DNA of 64,000 nt. Origin: Chromohalobacter canadensis. GTDB taxonomy: Bacteria > Pseudomonadota > Gammaproteobacteria > Pseudomonadales > Halomonadaceae. This document shows positions 1 to 8,219 of this stretch, one piece after another. The stretch lies in NCBI RefSeq assembly GCF_029544075.1, contig NZ_JAJQJH010000012.1:1-64000 (forward strand), read 5' to 3'. The translations under genes and the position numbers were made by a program. Below the pieces are notes generated by a model. The model searched no databases. It was given only the letters and a program-made list of their open reading frames with translations, and was not told the DNA's origin. Each line of letters starts with the position of its first letter. Position 1 is the stretch's first letter.

Positions 1-31
1 CGGGCTGGCGCACCAGCTCGCGACCCTAGTG
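1..31 (-). other. possible degenerate tRNA-Gly fragment
   Basis: The first 31 bases share CGGGC and the 11-mer CTCGCGACCCT with the 3' half of the adjacent tRNA-Gly, in the same order and at nearly the same spacing (offsets of 60 and 62). The bases between differ and no cloverleaf can be drawn. It may be a tRNA relic, a remnant attachment site, or chance; the window edge hides the rest. Confidence 0.25.
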
Positions 32-55
32 TTACTTCAAAGGATTCAAACAAAA

Positions 56-131
56 TGGAGCGGGCAACGAGGCTCGAACTCGCGACCCTCAGCTTGGGAA
101 GCTGATGCTCTACCAACTGAGCTATGCCCGC
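56..131 (-). tRNA. tRNA-Gly (anticodon CCC)
   Basis: Read on the minus strand, this folds as a complete cloverleaf of 76 nt. The acceptor stem GCGGGCA pairs with TGCCCGC, the D-arm starts at TAGCTCAGTTGG, the anticodon stem is TCAGC/GCTGA and the T-arm contains GTTCGAG. The seven-base anticodon loop is TTCCCAA, giving anticodon CCC, which reads the glycine codon GGG. The 3' CCA is encoded in the DNA (TGG at 56-58 on the plus strand). No other tRNA lies beside it within the window. Confidence 0.95.
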
Positions 132-213
132 TCGACGCAGGGATGTTAATCAAGCCAGCCAGGGCTTGGCAAGCCTGACTGTGGCAGCGCTCGATAAAAA
201 TGCGCGAGGCGAG

Positions 214-240
214 GGAACTTTTGCCTGTAATACGGTCTGA
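214..240 (+). promoter_or_regulatory. sigma-E/AlgU-type promoter
   Basis: GGAACTT (214-220) and TCTGA (236-240) are separated by exactly 15 bases, which matches the known consensus of extracytoplasmic-stress sigma factor (RpoE/AlgU) promoters. An A-rich run at 194-200 lies upstream, as is common at such promoters. Transcription would start near 244-247. The next thing downstream on this strand is an intrinsic terminator, not a gene. This is the best promoter match I saw in the window. Confidence 0.7.
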
Positions 241-244
241 GTTA

Positions 245-338
245 GTGCAAGAAACGTGATTCCAGGCAGTCGCTAGGAAATGCGTTTTGAGCTTACTGTT
301 CTCGATTGACCGCCGTGCCTTTGCACGGCGGTTTTTTT
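245..338 (+). ncRNA. candidate sigma-E-dependent small RNA
   Basis: This roughly 94-nt transcript is inferred between the sigma-E-type promoter at 214-240 and the strong intrinsic terminator at 310-338. The convergent CBS gene ends just beyond, so no gene lies downstream for this promoter to serve. The only open frame inside is nine codons (ATG at 280, stop at 307-309), preceded by AGGA. The terminal hairpin followed by seven T residues is the usual 3' end of an Hfq-binding RNA. No known RNA family is recognised. The 5' end is an estimate. Confidence 0.5.
310..338 (+). terminator. intrinsic terminator
   Basis: A nine-base-pair GC-rich stem with a short loop (CCGCCGTGC ... GCACGGCGG, 310-331) is followed by seven T residues at 332-338. 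It works for plus-strand transcription only. The CBS gene on the minus strand ends nearby at 356, but the opposite side of the hairpin has no T-run for it. Confidence 0.88.
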
Positions 339-355
339 ATGGGTTGGCGTCGGCC

Positions 356-766
356 TCAGCAGCGGTTGCGCATTACCAATAGGGCGGCGAGAACCTCGCG
401 ACGGGTCACCAGGCCGATGACGTGTCCGTCATCGACAACGGGATATACCTTGGGACGTTCGCCACGCATGGATTCGGCCAAGTCGACGATGCTCTTGTCG
501 GGCGTCACCGTCAGTACCTCGTCTCGCATCAACTCGCCGACCAATGCGGGTTGGCCGCAGTGATAGGCGCTATCCAGCAACTGGCCCAACACATCCTGTT
601 CCGAGATGAAGCCGATCAGGCGGTCTTGGGCATCGACGACGGGCGCACCGGGCAGTCGGTGGCGACCCAGACCATCGGCGAGCGCCGAGATCGAGGTGTT
701 GGCGGTGACTCGATAACCATCGCCTATCATGATATCGCCGACGACGGCGGGGGATGAGCGCGACAT
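356..766 (-). CDS. CBS-domain pair protein
   Basis: This 136-residue protein is made almost entirely of two CBS motifs. The first covers about residues 8-65 (GDIMIGDGYRV, then GAPVVDAQDRLIGFIS) and the second about 75-133 (LMRDEVLTVTPDKSI, then YPVVDDGHVIGLVTRREVL). CBS pairs usually bind adenosine nucleotides and act as energy or redox sensors; the ligand here is unknown. A GGAGG ribosome site lies just upstream of the ATG. It is a single gene facing the tRNA and the candidate small RNA, with no partner enzyme beside it. The family assignment is firm; a function is not. Confidence 0.85.
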   Translation of the reverse strand: MSRSSPAVVGDIMIGDGYRVTANTSISALADGLGRHRLPGAPVVDAQDRLIGFISEQDVLGQLLDSAYHCGQPALVGELMRDEVLTVTPDKSIVDLAESMRGERPKVYPVVDDGHVIGLVTRREVLAALLVMRNRC

Positions 767-1028
767 GGCAGGCCTCCTGGGAACGACGGGCAGGATCGAA
801 GAATAGCCCCTAGCCCTCTAGTCGAGGATAGCTCATTCTCACGTTAGCATTGTCGAGCGTGGCGGTTGTCTAAACGATCAAGAGGCGGTTACTTGAAAGT
901 CGCTCTCATGCCTTCATCTTAAAGGAGTTACGCTATAGTGATGGCGTAGGATAATGACGTCGCGCTGAAGTAGCGCAAACCATTGGCACGAGACGTAATA
1001 CACAGGGCTCGGCTCTTCGGGAGGCAAC

Positions 1029-1298
1029 ATGAACGCACGCGATTACTTGGCCAAGCAGGGCATCGGCCTCGATAAAGAAGAGGACAAGCCTACCACTCTC
1101 GAAGAGCAGGCTTGGGCACGCGCCCGGGGCGCGGCAAGCCATCGTCCGCGTAGTGGTACCCCGCATGACTGGGAAGATTGGGAGCGTCATCATGACACGT
1201 TGGCCTCCGGCGCCGACGAGGTGCGCCAGAAAATAGACCCCGATGCGCATTCGCATGCGCCGGGAGTCGAATATTGCGACCCTCGCGACAAGCAATAG
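1029..1298 (+). CDS. small hydrophilic protein of unknown function
   Basis: The 89-residue product begins MNARDYLAKQGIG. It is rich in charged residues, His and Asp, with no signal peptide or membrane segment. A GGGAGG ribosome site sits 5 nt before the ATG, and a TATAGT hexamer at 934-939 could be a -10 box. I do not recognise the family. The good ribosome site and the lack of a better frame support it as real. It stands alone between the CBS gene and the YqaE-like gene. Confidence 0.6.
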   Translation: MNARDYLAKQGIGLDKEEDKPTTLEEQAWARARGAASHRPRSGTPHDWEDWERHHDTLASGADEVRQKIDPDAHSHAPGVEYCDPRDKQ

Positions 1299-1416
1299 CC
1301 AGGCTATCGAGGCGCCATACCAATGCGTATCATGCGAGGCGGTGAATACCACCTGTGGGGGCGCCCCACACTACTTTGAAAGACTCTGAAAGGAAGCATT
1401 CACAAGGAGAGGATGT

Positions 1417-1575
1417 ATGGACATTATCCGCATAATTCTGGCTATTTTGCTGCCGCCCCTGGGGGTTTTCCTGCAGGTCGGTTTCGGTCTGCATTTCTGG
1501 CTCAACATTCTGCTGACGTTGTTGGGGTATATTCCCGGCATCATTCACGCCGTCTGGATCATCGCTACGCGTTGA
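1417..1575 (+). CDS. YqaE/PMP3 family small membrane protein
   Basis: A 52-residue frame starts MDIIRIILAILLPPLGVFL and ends in WIIATR. It has the two closely spaced hydrophobic helices and the LLPPLGVFLQVGFG and LTLLGYIPGIIHAVW motifs typical of the UPF0057/PMP3 family. These inner-membrane proteolipids are tied to salt and cold stress in yeast and plants; the bacterial role is unclear. Ribosome site AAGGAGAGG lies 4-10 nt upstream (an out-of-frame ATG at 1413 sits between). An intrinsic terminator follows at 1627. Confidence 0.88.
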   Translation: MDIIRIILAILLPPLGVFLQVGFGLHFWLNILLTLLGYIPGIIHAVWIIATR

Positions 1576-1626
1576 CAGATATGGTGCCACCGAGATGGTG
1601 GCCATGACTAAGTGCCATCTGAGCAA

Positions 1627-1657
1627 CGAGCCCGCCTAAGCGGGCTCGCCTTGTTTT
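1627..1657 (+). terminator. intrinsic terminator after yqaE-like gene
   Basis: A nine-pair stem CGAGCCCGC / GCGGGCTCG with a four-base loop (1627-1648) is followed by a T-rich stretch containing TTGTTTTG. It separates the small membrane protein gene from fimV. Confidence 0.8.
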
Positions 1658-1750
1658 GGTAGGGCGCACTTTGGAGGGCTTAGTATGAGGTGGCTGGTTA
1701 AAAGATATGATAAAACTGAAGCCATCGTTGACGCCTTTCCTGAGGATTCC

Positions 1751-3544
1751 ATGCTGCGCAAGATTGCCCTGGCATTATGCCTAGCCGTGATGAGCCCCGT
1801 AGCACTTGGGGTGAGTGTGGGAGCGCCGCAGATCACCTCTTATCTCAACCAGCCCTTGCGCGCCGAACTGACGCTGCCCGGTGCCGGCGATGTCGATCCC
1901 CAGCGACTCAAAGTGCGTTTGGCGGACGATGCTGCCTTTGAGGCGGCAGGGTTGGATAAAAGGGCGCTCGATATGCCGTTGAATGTCGACCTATCGAGTG
2001 AGACCACACCGCCACGCGTCACGATCAGCAGTCAGGCGCCGGTGGGGCGCGCGTATCTCGAATTATTGCTGGAGGTATCATGGCCACAAGGGCGTATCCA
2101 GCAGCCGGTGACATTGCTGTTTGATCCGCCTGGTTACGCCCTGGCGAGTTCTTCCACTGGGTCGCAGACAGCGCAAGGCACGTCGACGCGGCAAGCTAAT
2201 GCATCGCCGTCTTCTCCCGCGACCTCTCAGTCCCAGCCTGAGACACCGCAGGGCGTTGTCGGGACCGTTCGCGAGAGTGCCGAGCCCTCGATTCCTGCAT
2301 CGGCCGACACTTCATCGGTGCAGCGCGCAGGGGAGGCCAATGCTCGACGTGCAGGCGAGCTGGAGGCGGCACTGCAAGCCCTGCGCTTACGCGTGGCCTA
2401 CGTCGAGCAGGAACGTGATGCATTGGCCGAGCGTCTCGAAGCGCTCTCGGCACTACCGCCGGTCAACGTGACCGGTGTGGCGGCCTTGCTGGCACAGACG
2501 GCGCCCGATACTTCGTCGGCAGCGTCCGGCGAGCGGGCGGCATCGTCCGGCGAAGAGGCGCCGCCGAGCACTGCCAAGGGTGATGACGCATCGTCATCCT
2601 GGCTGGGACCATGGCAGGTAGGATTGTTGATCGTGCTTGCAGCACTGCTGGCGCTCTGGGGGTGGCAACGTTGGCGTACCGGGCGTGAAGCGACCTACCA
2701 GGATATGACAGCGCGGTTGGGGGCGACGCAGTCCTCCGCTAAGGCTCGCCCGATCCTCAGCGACGATGATGTACCCGAGACGGCCACCATCGACGAGGCC
2801 GATATTTATATCGCCTATGGACGTTATACCCAAGCGCGCGACTGGCTGCAGGCGCGACTGGCTGCACAGGAAAATGCCGAGTTACGCCTCAAATTGCTGT
2901 CGGTGTTGGGCGAACTGGGCGAGCTCACCGCGTTGGAGCGGGAGGCTGAGTGTTTCGCGTCGGCAGTCAGTGATGAAACGCATCGTGAGGCCGAGGCCTT
3001 GGTGACGCATTATCGTCAAGTCGGCGCCACACAAGCCGCCAACGCGCCGCATGAGTCGGTGGCGTCTTCCCCCGAGGTGGACTCGCTGTTCGAAGGTGTC
3101 TCAGGGGCTGCTGACAATGCCAAGTCCGAGACGCCGTATGATGAGCCGGACGAGGGGGGCGTGACGCCGGCCGCACGCCCCGACGAGGAGGCAGCACCGC
3201 TCGAGTTCGACCCTCCCGAGGTGCCCGAAGCGCCTGCGCGTCTGGACTATCAATTGCCCGAGGTCGAGCCCTCGGCGGGGACTGAGCCGTACGCTGAGTC
3301 ACGCGAGTCATCACATGATGTTGCGCGTTGGGAGGTGGAGGAAGTGGCGTTCGCCCCCTCGCATCTGGATAATGGGCGCGCCGCCGAGGCGCCAGCCGAC
3401 GCGCTGGAAAAGGCGCGGGGCTTGCTGGCCGCCGAAGGCGAAACCACGCAGGTCAAGGCGTTGCTGCAAGTCGCTGCGCGAGCCGAGGATGATGGCGTCG
3501 CACGCGAAGCCAAGGCGCTGATGCGTGAATATGACAGCGTCTGA
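1751..3544 (+). CDS. fimV: FimV/HubP-like polar envelope protein
   Basis: FimV-family proteins are inner-membrane, peptidoglycan-associated polar hubs needed for type IV pilus function and cell polarity. The 597-residue product has a signal peptide (MLRKIALALCLAVMSPVALG), the FimV N-terminal domain (about residues 24-130, with QITSYLNQPLRAELTLP), a Glu/Arg/Ala-rich segment (about 195-240) and one membrane helix (about 287-307). An acidic cytoplasmic part follows with a TPR-like stretch (about 350-410) and a conserved FimV C-terminus. I see no LysM domain, although many homologues have one. An upstream in-frame ATG at 1685 would spoil the signal peptide, and GAGGA precedes 1751. The usual upstream asd gene is absent; truA follows. 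Confidence 0.88.
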   Translation: MLRKIALALCLAVMSPVALGVSVGAPQITSYLNQPLRAELTLPGAGDVDPQRLKVRLADDAAFEAAGLDKRALDMPLNVDLSSETTPPRVTISSQAPVGRAYLELLLEVSWPQGRIQQPVTLLFDPPGYALASSSTGSQTAQGTSTRQANASPSSPATSQSQPETPQGVVGTVRESAEPSIPASADTSSVQRAGEANARRAGELEAALQALRLRVAYVEQERDALAERLEALSALPPVNVTGVAALLAQTAPDTSSAASGERAASSGEEAPPSTAKGDDASSSWLGPWQVGLLIVLAALLALWGWQRWRTGREATYQDMTARLGATQSSAKARPILSDDDVPETATIDEADIYIAYGRYTQARDWLQARLAAQENAELRLKLLSVLGELGELTALEREAECFASAVSDETHREAEALVTHYRQVGATQAANAPHESVASSPEVDSLFEGVSGAADNAKSETPYDEPDEGGVTPAARPDEEAAPLEFDPPEVPEAPARLDYQLPEVEPSAGTEPYAESRESSHDVARWEVEEVAFAPSHLDNGRAAEAPADALEKARGLLAAEGETTQVKALLQVAARAEDDGVAREAKALMREYDSV

Positions 3545-3599
3545 GTGCTATACGCAGACGTTTGCACGACATACCCAAGACTCAACGTGACGGATATCG

Positions 3600-4526
3600 A
3601 TGGCCTTCTTCGAATTCCAGGATGACCACCAGCCGCTGGAAGGGCGCATTGCACTCGGTGTCGAGTACGATGGCAGTGCGTACTGTGGTTGGCAGCGCCT
3701 CACACAGGCGCCTTCGGTGCAGGCCGCGCTTGAAGCGGCGCTTTCGAAGATTGCCAATACGCCGGTGCAGGCGCTGTGCAGCGGACGTACCGATACCGGC
3801 GTACATGCCACCCGTCAGATCGTGCACTTCGATGCGCCGGTGCCCCGTACGCAAAAAGCCTGGCTGTTCGGCGCCAATGCCAAATTGCCGCGTGATATTG
3901 CAGTGCGCTGGGTGGTACCGGTCGCTGATGATTTTCATGCGCGGCTCTCGGCCTTGGCGCGGCGCTACCGTTACGTGATTCTCAATCAGCCATCGCGACC
4001 GGTGTTGGAGCGCGCCAATGCGACTTGGTGCCGTGAGCCGCTGGACGCCGAGCGCATGCATGCCGCCGCCCAGGCGTTGATCGGCGAGCAAGATTTTTCG
4101 AGTTTCCGCGCCGCTGGCTGCCAGTCGAAAAGCTCTCATCGTCATGTACACTTCATCGAAGTACGGCGTTATGGGCCGCTGATCGTCATCGACATTCAGG
4201 CCAACGCGTTTTTGCATCACATGATCCGCAATATCGCTGGCGCATTGGTGGCCGTCGGGCGCGGCGATCATCCGACGACCTATCCTGGCGAGCTGCTGTC
4301 GCTGCGTGATCGGACGCAGGGCAATGTCACGGCGCCGGGTTGCGGGCTGCACTTCGTCGATGTGTACTACGATGAGCGCTTCCAATTGCCACAAGAGCCG
4401 CTTGGCCCGAACTTGCTGGCATTTGTTGGAGAATGGAGCGGCGAGCGCACATTGCCGGATAGCGAGTGGGCGCGTGCGCGTCGCCAGCGCCGCGTCCATC
4501 CACCGCGTCGGGAGGTGTCGTCATGA
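3600..4526 (+). CDS. truA: tRNA pseudouridine(38-40) synthase TruA
   Basis: TruA converts uridines 38-40 of the tRNA anticodon arm to pseudouridine. The 308-residue frame begins [12 protein letters not shown]. The conserved catalytic Asp is in GRTDTGVHA (about residue 65), and [12 protein letters not shown] and the later [13 protein letters not shown] motif fit the family well. It is slightly longer than the E. coli enzyme, by a short N-terminal and a C-terminal extension. Its stop codon overlaps the trpF start (ATGA), so the two are translationally coupled. Confidence 0.96.
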   Translation: MAFFEFQDDHQPLEGRIALGVEYDGSAYCGWQRLTQAPSVQAALEAALSKIANTPVQALCSGRTDTGVHATRQIVHFDAPVPRTQKAWLFGANAKLPRDIAVRWVVPVADDFHARLSALARRYRYVILNQPSRPVLERANATWCREPLDAERMHAAAQALIGEQDFSSFRAAGCQSKSSHRHVHFIEVRRYGPLIVIDIQANAFLHHMIRNIAGALVAVGRGDHPTTYPGELLSLRDRTQGNVTAPGCGLHFVDVYYDERFQLPQEPLGPNLLAFVGEWSGERTLPDSEWARARRQRRVHPPRREVSS

Positions 4527-5158
4527 AGACGCCGATGCAGCGAACTCGCGTCAAGATCTGCGGCCTGACGCGTGAGGAAGACATCCAGGCGGCCGTGGAG
4601 GCGGGTGCCGATGCGCTGGGCTTCGTGATGTGGCCGGGCAGCGCGCGGGCCATCGACGAAGCGCGCTTGGCGCGGCTATCGGCGTGCGTGCCGCCCTTCG
4701 TCACACGGGTGGGGCTGTTCGTCGACCAGCCGGAGGCCGAGATTCGGCGTTGCGCGCGGCATCTTGATTTGGTGCAGTTGCATGGCGACGAGACCGCCGA
4801 GGCGTGTGCGGCGTTGGATCTCCCCTGGATCAAAGCCTTGCGTATGCGCGACGGGCTCGACTTGCATGCCGAGGCCGCGCGTTATGCCGGTGCGCGCGGC
4901 CTGTTGCTAGATGCCTATCGTCCCGGAATACCGGGAGGAACGGGCGAGACCTTCGACTGGTCGCGAATCCCCGCAAACCTGGCAAAACCTGTTATTCTCG
5001 CAGGAGGCTTGACGGCAACCAATGTTGCCGAGGCCATCCAGCGGGTGCGGCCCTACGCCGTTGACGTCTCGGGAGGCGTCGAGGCGGACAAGGGCATCAA
5101 GGAACCCGCGAGCATCCGGGCGTTTCTGTCCCAAGTGTTCCATACCCAAGCCCCATAG
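4523..5158 (+). CDS. trpF: phosphoribosylanthranilate isomerase TrpF
   Basis: TrpF isomerises N-(5-phosphoribosyl)anthranilate to CdRP in tryptophan synthesis. The product has 211 residues from the ATG that overlaps the truA stop; ATG 4535 is an alternative. Motifs are VKICGLT near the N-terminus (catalytic Cys), [13 protein letters not shown], and the phosphate-binding [10 protein letters not shown] and DVSGGVE loops. It is a free-standing TrpF, not fused to TrpC. It is followed directly by trpB and trpA, giving an FBA order. Confidence 0.96.
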   Translation: MKTPMQRTRVKICGLTREEDIQAAVEAGADALGFVMWPGSARAIDEARLARLSACVPPFVTRVGLFVDQPEAEIRRCARHLDLVQLHGDETAEACAALDLPWIKALRMRDGLDLHAEAARYAGARGLLLDAYRPGIPGGTGETFDWSRIPANLAKPVILAGGLTATNVAEAIQRVRPYAVDVSGGVEADKGIKEPASIRAFLSQVFHTQAP

Positions 5159-5169
5159 AGGTGTCATTC

Positions 5170-6384
5170 GTGACCAAGTTCAGCGACCTGACCCGACTGC
5201 CGGACGCCCAAGGCCATTTCGGTCCTTACGGTGGCCGGTTCGTCTCGGAGACTCTGAGCTTCGCCCTGGAAGAGCTGGAGAAGGCTTACATGAGCCTTCG
5301 CGACGATGCCGATTTCCAGGCCGAATTCGACCGTGATCTGGCCCAGTACGTGGGCCGCCCGTCTCCGCTATACCACGCTGAACGATGGTCCGAGAAAATC
5401 GGTGGTGCGCAGATCTGGCTCAAGCGTGAAGATCTCAACCATACCGGTGCCCACAAGGTGAACAACACCATCGGCCAGGCGTTGCTTGCCAAGAAGAGCG
5501 GCAAGCCGCGTGTCATCGCCGAGACTGGTGCTGGCCAACATGGCGTGGCCACCGCTACCGTGGCTGCGCGGCTAGGTCTCAAGTGCGAGATCTACATGGG
5601 CGCCGAGGACGTCGAGCGTCAGAAGCTCAACGTCTACCGCATGCGTCTGCTGGGAGCCGAAGTGCATCCGGTCGAGTCCGGGTCGCGAACCCTCAAGGAC
5701 GCCATGAATGAGGCGCTGCGCGACTGGGTAACCAATGTCGACGATACCTTCTATATCATCGGCACCGTGGCGGGGCCGCACCCCTATCCCGCCATGGTGC
5801 GCGATTTCACCGCGGTGATCGGTCGCGAGGCGCGCGAGCAGAGCCTGGTACAGATCGGTCGCCTGCCCGATGCCCTGGTGGCTTGCGTGGGGGGCGGGTC
5901 CAATGCCATCGGTCTTTTCTATCCATTCATCGAGGATGAAGAAGTGGCCATGGTGGGCGTTGAGGCCGGTGGTGACGGCATCGAAACCGGGCGTCATGCC
6001 GCACCATTGACTGCCAATGCGCCCAGCGGTGTGCTGCACGGCAATCGGACCTATCTGATGTCAGACGCGAGTGGCCAGGTGTCAGATACGCACTCGATCT
6101 CCGCGGGTCTCGACTACCCTGGCGTCGGCCCTGAGCATGCACTGTGGAAAGACGTCGGTCGCGTCAGCTACGTGGCTGCCAACGACGATGCGGTGCTCGA
6201 GGCGTTTCGCGAGTTGACCCGCATAGAGGGCATCATGCCCGCCCTGGAATCGGCTCATGCGTTGGCCCATGCCAAGGTGATGGCAGCCTCCATGCGTCCC
6301 GATCAGCACATCGTCGTCAATCTTTCCGGGCGCGGTGACAAGGACATTCACACGGTGGCCAAGCTCGACGGTCTGGAATTTTGA
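5170..6384 (+). CDS. trpB: tryptophan synthase beta chain
   Basis: TrpB condenses indole with serine using PLP. The 404-residue product has the PLP lysine in HTGAHKVNN, the GAGQHG loop, the phosphate-binding [10 protein letters not shown], and ESAHALAH near the end, all diagnostic of TrpB1. I prefer the GTG at 5170 because GAGG lies 8 nt before it. An in-frame GTG at 5161 would add three residues but has its ribosome site too close. It overlaps the trpA leader and is clearly co-transcribed with it. Confidence 0.95.
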   Translation: MTKFSDLTRLPDAQGHFGPYGGRFVSETLSFALEELEKAYMSLRDDADFQAEFDRDLAQYVGRPSPLYHAERWSEKIGGAQIWLKREDLNHTGAHKVNNTIGQALLAKKSGKPRVIAETGAGQHGVATATVAARLGLKCEIYMGAEDVERQKLNVYRMRLLGAEVHPVESGSRTLKDAMNEALRDWVTNVDDTFYIIGTVAGPHPYPAMVRDFTAVIGREAREQSLVQIGRLPDALVACVGGGSNAIGLFYPFIEDEEVAMVGVEAGGDGIETGRHAAPLTANAPSGVLHGNRTYLMSDASGQVSDTHSISAGLDYPGVGPEHALWKDVGRVSYVAANDDAVLEAFRELTRIEGIMPALESAHALAHAKVMAASMRPDQHIVVNLSGRGDKDIHTVAKLDGLEF

Positions 6385-6386
6385 GC

Positions 6387-7196
6387 ATGACTATGAATCG
6401 TATCGATCAACGTTTTGCGGCGCTCAAGGCCCAGTCACGCCGTGCCTTGATTCCGTATATCACCGCCGGTGACCCCGCGCCGCAGTATACCGTCGGCTTC
6501 ATGCACGCTTGCGTTGAGGCAGGTGCCGATGTGTTGGAATTGGGCGTGCCGTTTTCTGATCCCATGGCCGATGGACCGGTAATCCAGAAAGCTTGCGAGC
6601 GCGCGCTCAAGCATGGAACGCGCTTGGCCGACGTGCTCGACATGGTCGCGTCGTTTCGCGAGACCGACCAGACAACGCCGGTGGTGTTGATGGGGTATCT
6701 CAACCCCGTCGAGCGCATGGGCTACGAGGCGTTTGTACGGCGGGCGCGGGATGCGGGCGTCGATGGCATACTGATGGTCGACATGCCGCCTGAAGAAGCG
6801 ACTGCGGTAGCGCCCCTGTTCACCGAGCACGGTCTACAGTCGATATTCCTGCTGGCCCCTACCACCTCGCCCTCCCGGGCCGCTACAATATGTGCGCACG
6901 GCGAGGGTTATTTGTATTATGTATCACTCAAGGGTGTGACGGGCGCCGCATCGCTGGATGTCGAGGCCGTGGCGCGGCAGTTGGCGCCGCTACGCGAGAT
7001 GACTGATCTGCCGTTATGTGTTGGCTTCGGCATTCGCGATGGCGAGACCGCTGCGGCAGTAGGCCGGGTAGCCGATGGTGTCATCGTCGGCAGTGCACTG
7101 GTGTCACGTATCGCCGAAAACGCTGAACGCCCCGAGGCCATACCGGCGGCGCTAAAGGCTGTGCTTAGCGATATGCGTGATGCCCTGGATCGCTGA
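6387..7196 (+). CDS. trpA: tryptophan synthase alpha chain
   Basis: TrpA cleaves indole-3-glycerol phosphate and channels indole to TrpB. The 269-residue TIM barrel has the catalytic Glu in [16 protein letters not shown], the Asp in [10 protein letters not shown], and the [10 protein letters not shown] phosphate loop. ATG 6387 has GGAA 8 nt upstream. A TTG at 6381 would overlap the trpB stop, and ATG 6393 is also possible. No trp leader peptide or attenuator was seen before trpF-trpB-trpA, so control is probably at the upstream promoter or enzymatic. Confidence 0.95.
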   Translation: MTMNRIDQRFAALKAQSRRALIPYITAGDPAPQYTVGFMHACVEAGADVLELGVPFSDPMADGPVIQKACERALKHGTRLADVLDMVASFRETDQTTPVVLMGYLNPVERMGYEAFVRRARDAGVDGILMVDMPPEEATAVAPLFTEHGLQSIFLLAPTTSPSRAATICAHGEGYLYYVSLKGVTGAASLDVEAVARQLAPLREMTDLPLCVGFGIRDGETAAAVGRVADGVIVGSALVSRIAENAERPEAIPAALKAVLSDMRDALDR

Positions 7197-7286
7197 GGTC
7201 GTCATGCGCGCCCCTATTATTCGCTGCATTGGGCCACGGACGTGGCTCGATGCGTCAGACAAGCAACACGGAAGCGTCTCAGAACC

Positions 7287-8219
7287 ATGAGCTGGCTAGA
7301 CAAAATTGTGCCGTCAATGAGCCGTACCCAGCGAACCGATCGCCGGAAAAGCGTGCCGGATGGCCTGTGGCGTAAGTGCCCCAATTGCGAGGCAGTGCTC
7401 TATCTTCCCGAGTTGGAGCGCCATCAGAGCGTGTGCCCCAAGTGCGATCATCATCTGCGCCTGACGGCACGCAAACGACTCAACTGGTTCCTGGATACGG
7501 AAGGTCGTGAGGAGATCGCTGCCGACCTGCAGCCTAGTGATCGGCTCAAGTTTCGCGACTCCAAGAAGTACAAGGATCGCTTGGCGGCGGCCCAGAAATC
7601 TACCGATGAAAACGATGCCTTGATCGCCATGCGCGGCAAGCTCGATGGTTTGCCAGTGGTCGCGGTGGCGTTCGAATTCAGCTTCATGGGCGGTTCCATG
7701 GGGGCTGTGGTGGGCGAGAAATTCGTGCGTGCCGCGACCCAGGCGATGGAGGAAGGTGTACCGCTGGTCTGTTTTGCCGCCTCCGGCGGTGCCCGCATGC
7801 AGGAAGCGCTTTTCTCGCTGATGCAAATGGCCAAGACATCCGCGGCCTTGGAAAAACTCAAGCAGGCAGGCGTGCCTTATATATCGGTGTTGACCGACCC
7901 TGTCTTCGGCGGGGTTTCCGCATCGTTGGCGATGCTGGGCGACCTTAATATCGCCGAGCCCAATGCCTTGATCGGGTTCGCTGGGCCGCGTGTCATCGAG
8001 CAGACCGTGCGCGAGCAATTGCCGGAAGGCTTCCAGCGCAGCGAGTTCTTGCTTGAGCACGGCACCGTGGACATGATCGTGCATCGTCATGATATGCGTG
8101 AGCGTCTGGGCGGTGTCATGCGCAAGCTGACGCATCAGTCGCGTCTCGGCCAGGAGAGTGAGGCTGACGAAGCGCCGACCCAGAGCACACTGGACGAGTT
8201 TTCCCAGGCCGATCACTGA
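7287..8219 (+). CDS. accD: acetyl-CoA carboxylase carboxyltransferase beta subunit
   Basis: AccD with AccA moves carboxyl from carboxybiotin to acetyl-CoA, the first step of fatty acid synthesis. The 310-residue product starts [10 protein letters not shown], as in homologues. An upstream in-frame start at 7242 gives an unlikely basic extension. A four-cysteine zinc ribbon (CPNC ... CPKC, about residues 30-52) precedes the carboxyltransferase core with [13 protein letters not shown] and [10 protein letters not shown]. The trpA-to-accD gap is 90 nt. folC begins on the base after its stop. Confidence 0.96.
   Translation: MSWLDKIVPSMSRTQRTDRRKSVPDGLWRKCPNCEAVLYLPELERHQSVCPKCDHHLRLTARKRLNWFLDTEGREEIAADLQPSDRLKFRDSKKYKDRLAAAQKSTDENDALIAMRGKLDGLPVVAVAFEFSFMGGSMGAVVGEKFVRAATQAMEEGVPLVCFAASGGARMQEALFSLMQMAKTSAALEKLKQAGVPYISVLTDPVFGGVSASLAMLGDLNIAEPNALIGFAGPRVIEQTVREQLPEGFQRSEFLLEHGTVDMIVHRHDMRERLGGVMRKLTHQSRLGQESEADEAPTQSTLDEFSQADH

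Noticed and set aside
280-309. Nine-codon frame inside the candidate small RNA as a leader peptide
   Set aside because: A leader peptide needs a gene downstream to attenuate, but the next gene is convergent. It is kept only as a note in the RNA entry.
3582-4499. 305-codon open frame antisense to truA
   Set aside because: truA is complete and well conserved. The antisense product shows no family motif and no ribosome site.
4523-7196. trp attenuator
   Set aside because: No Trp-rich leader peptide and no paired terminator/antiterminator hairpins were seen before trpF, trpB or trpA.
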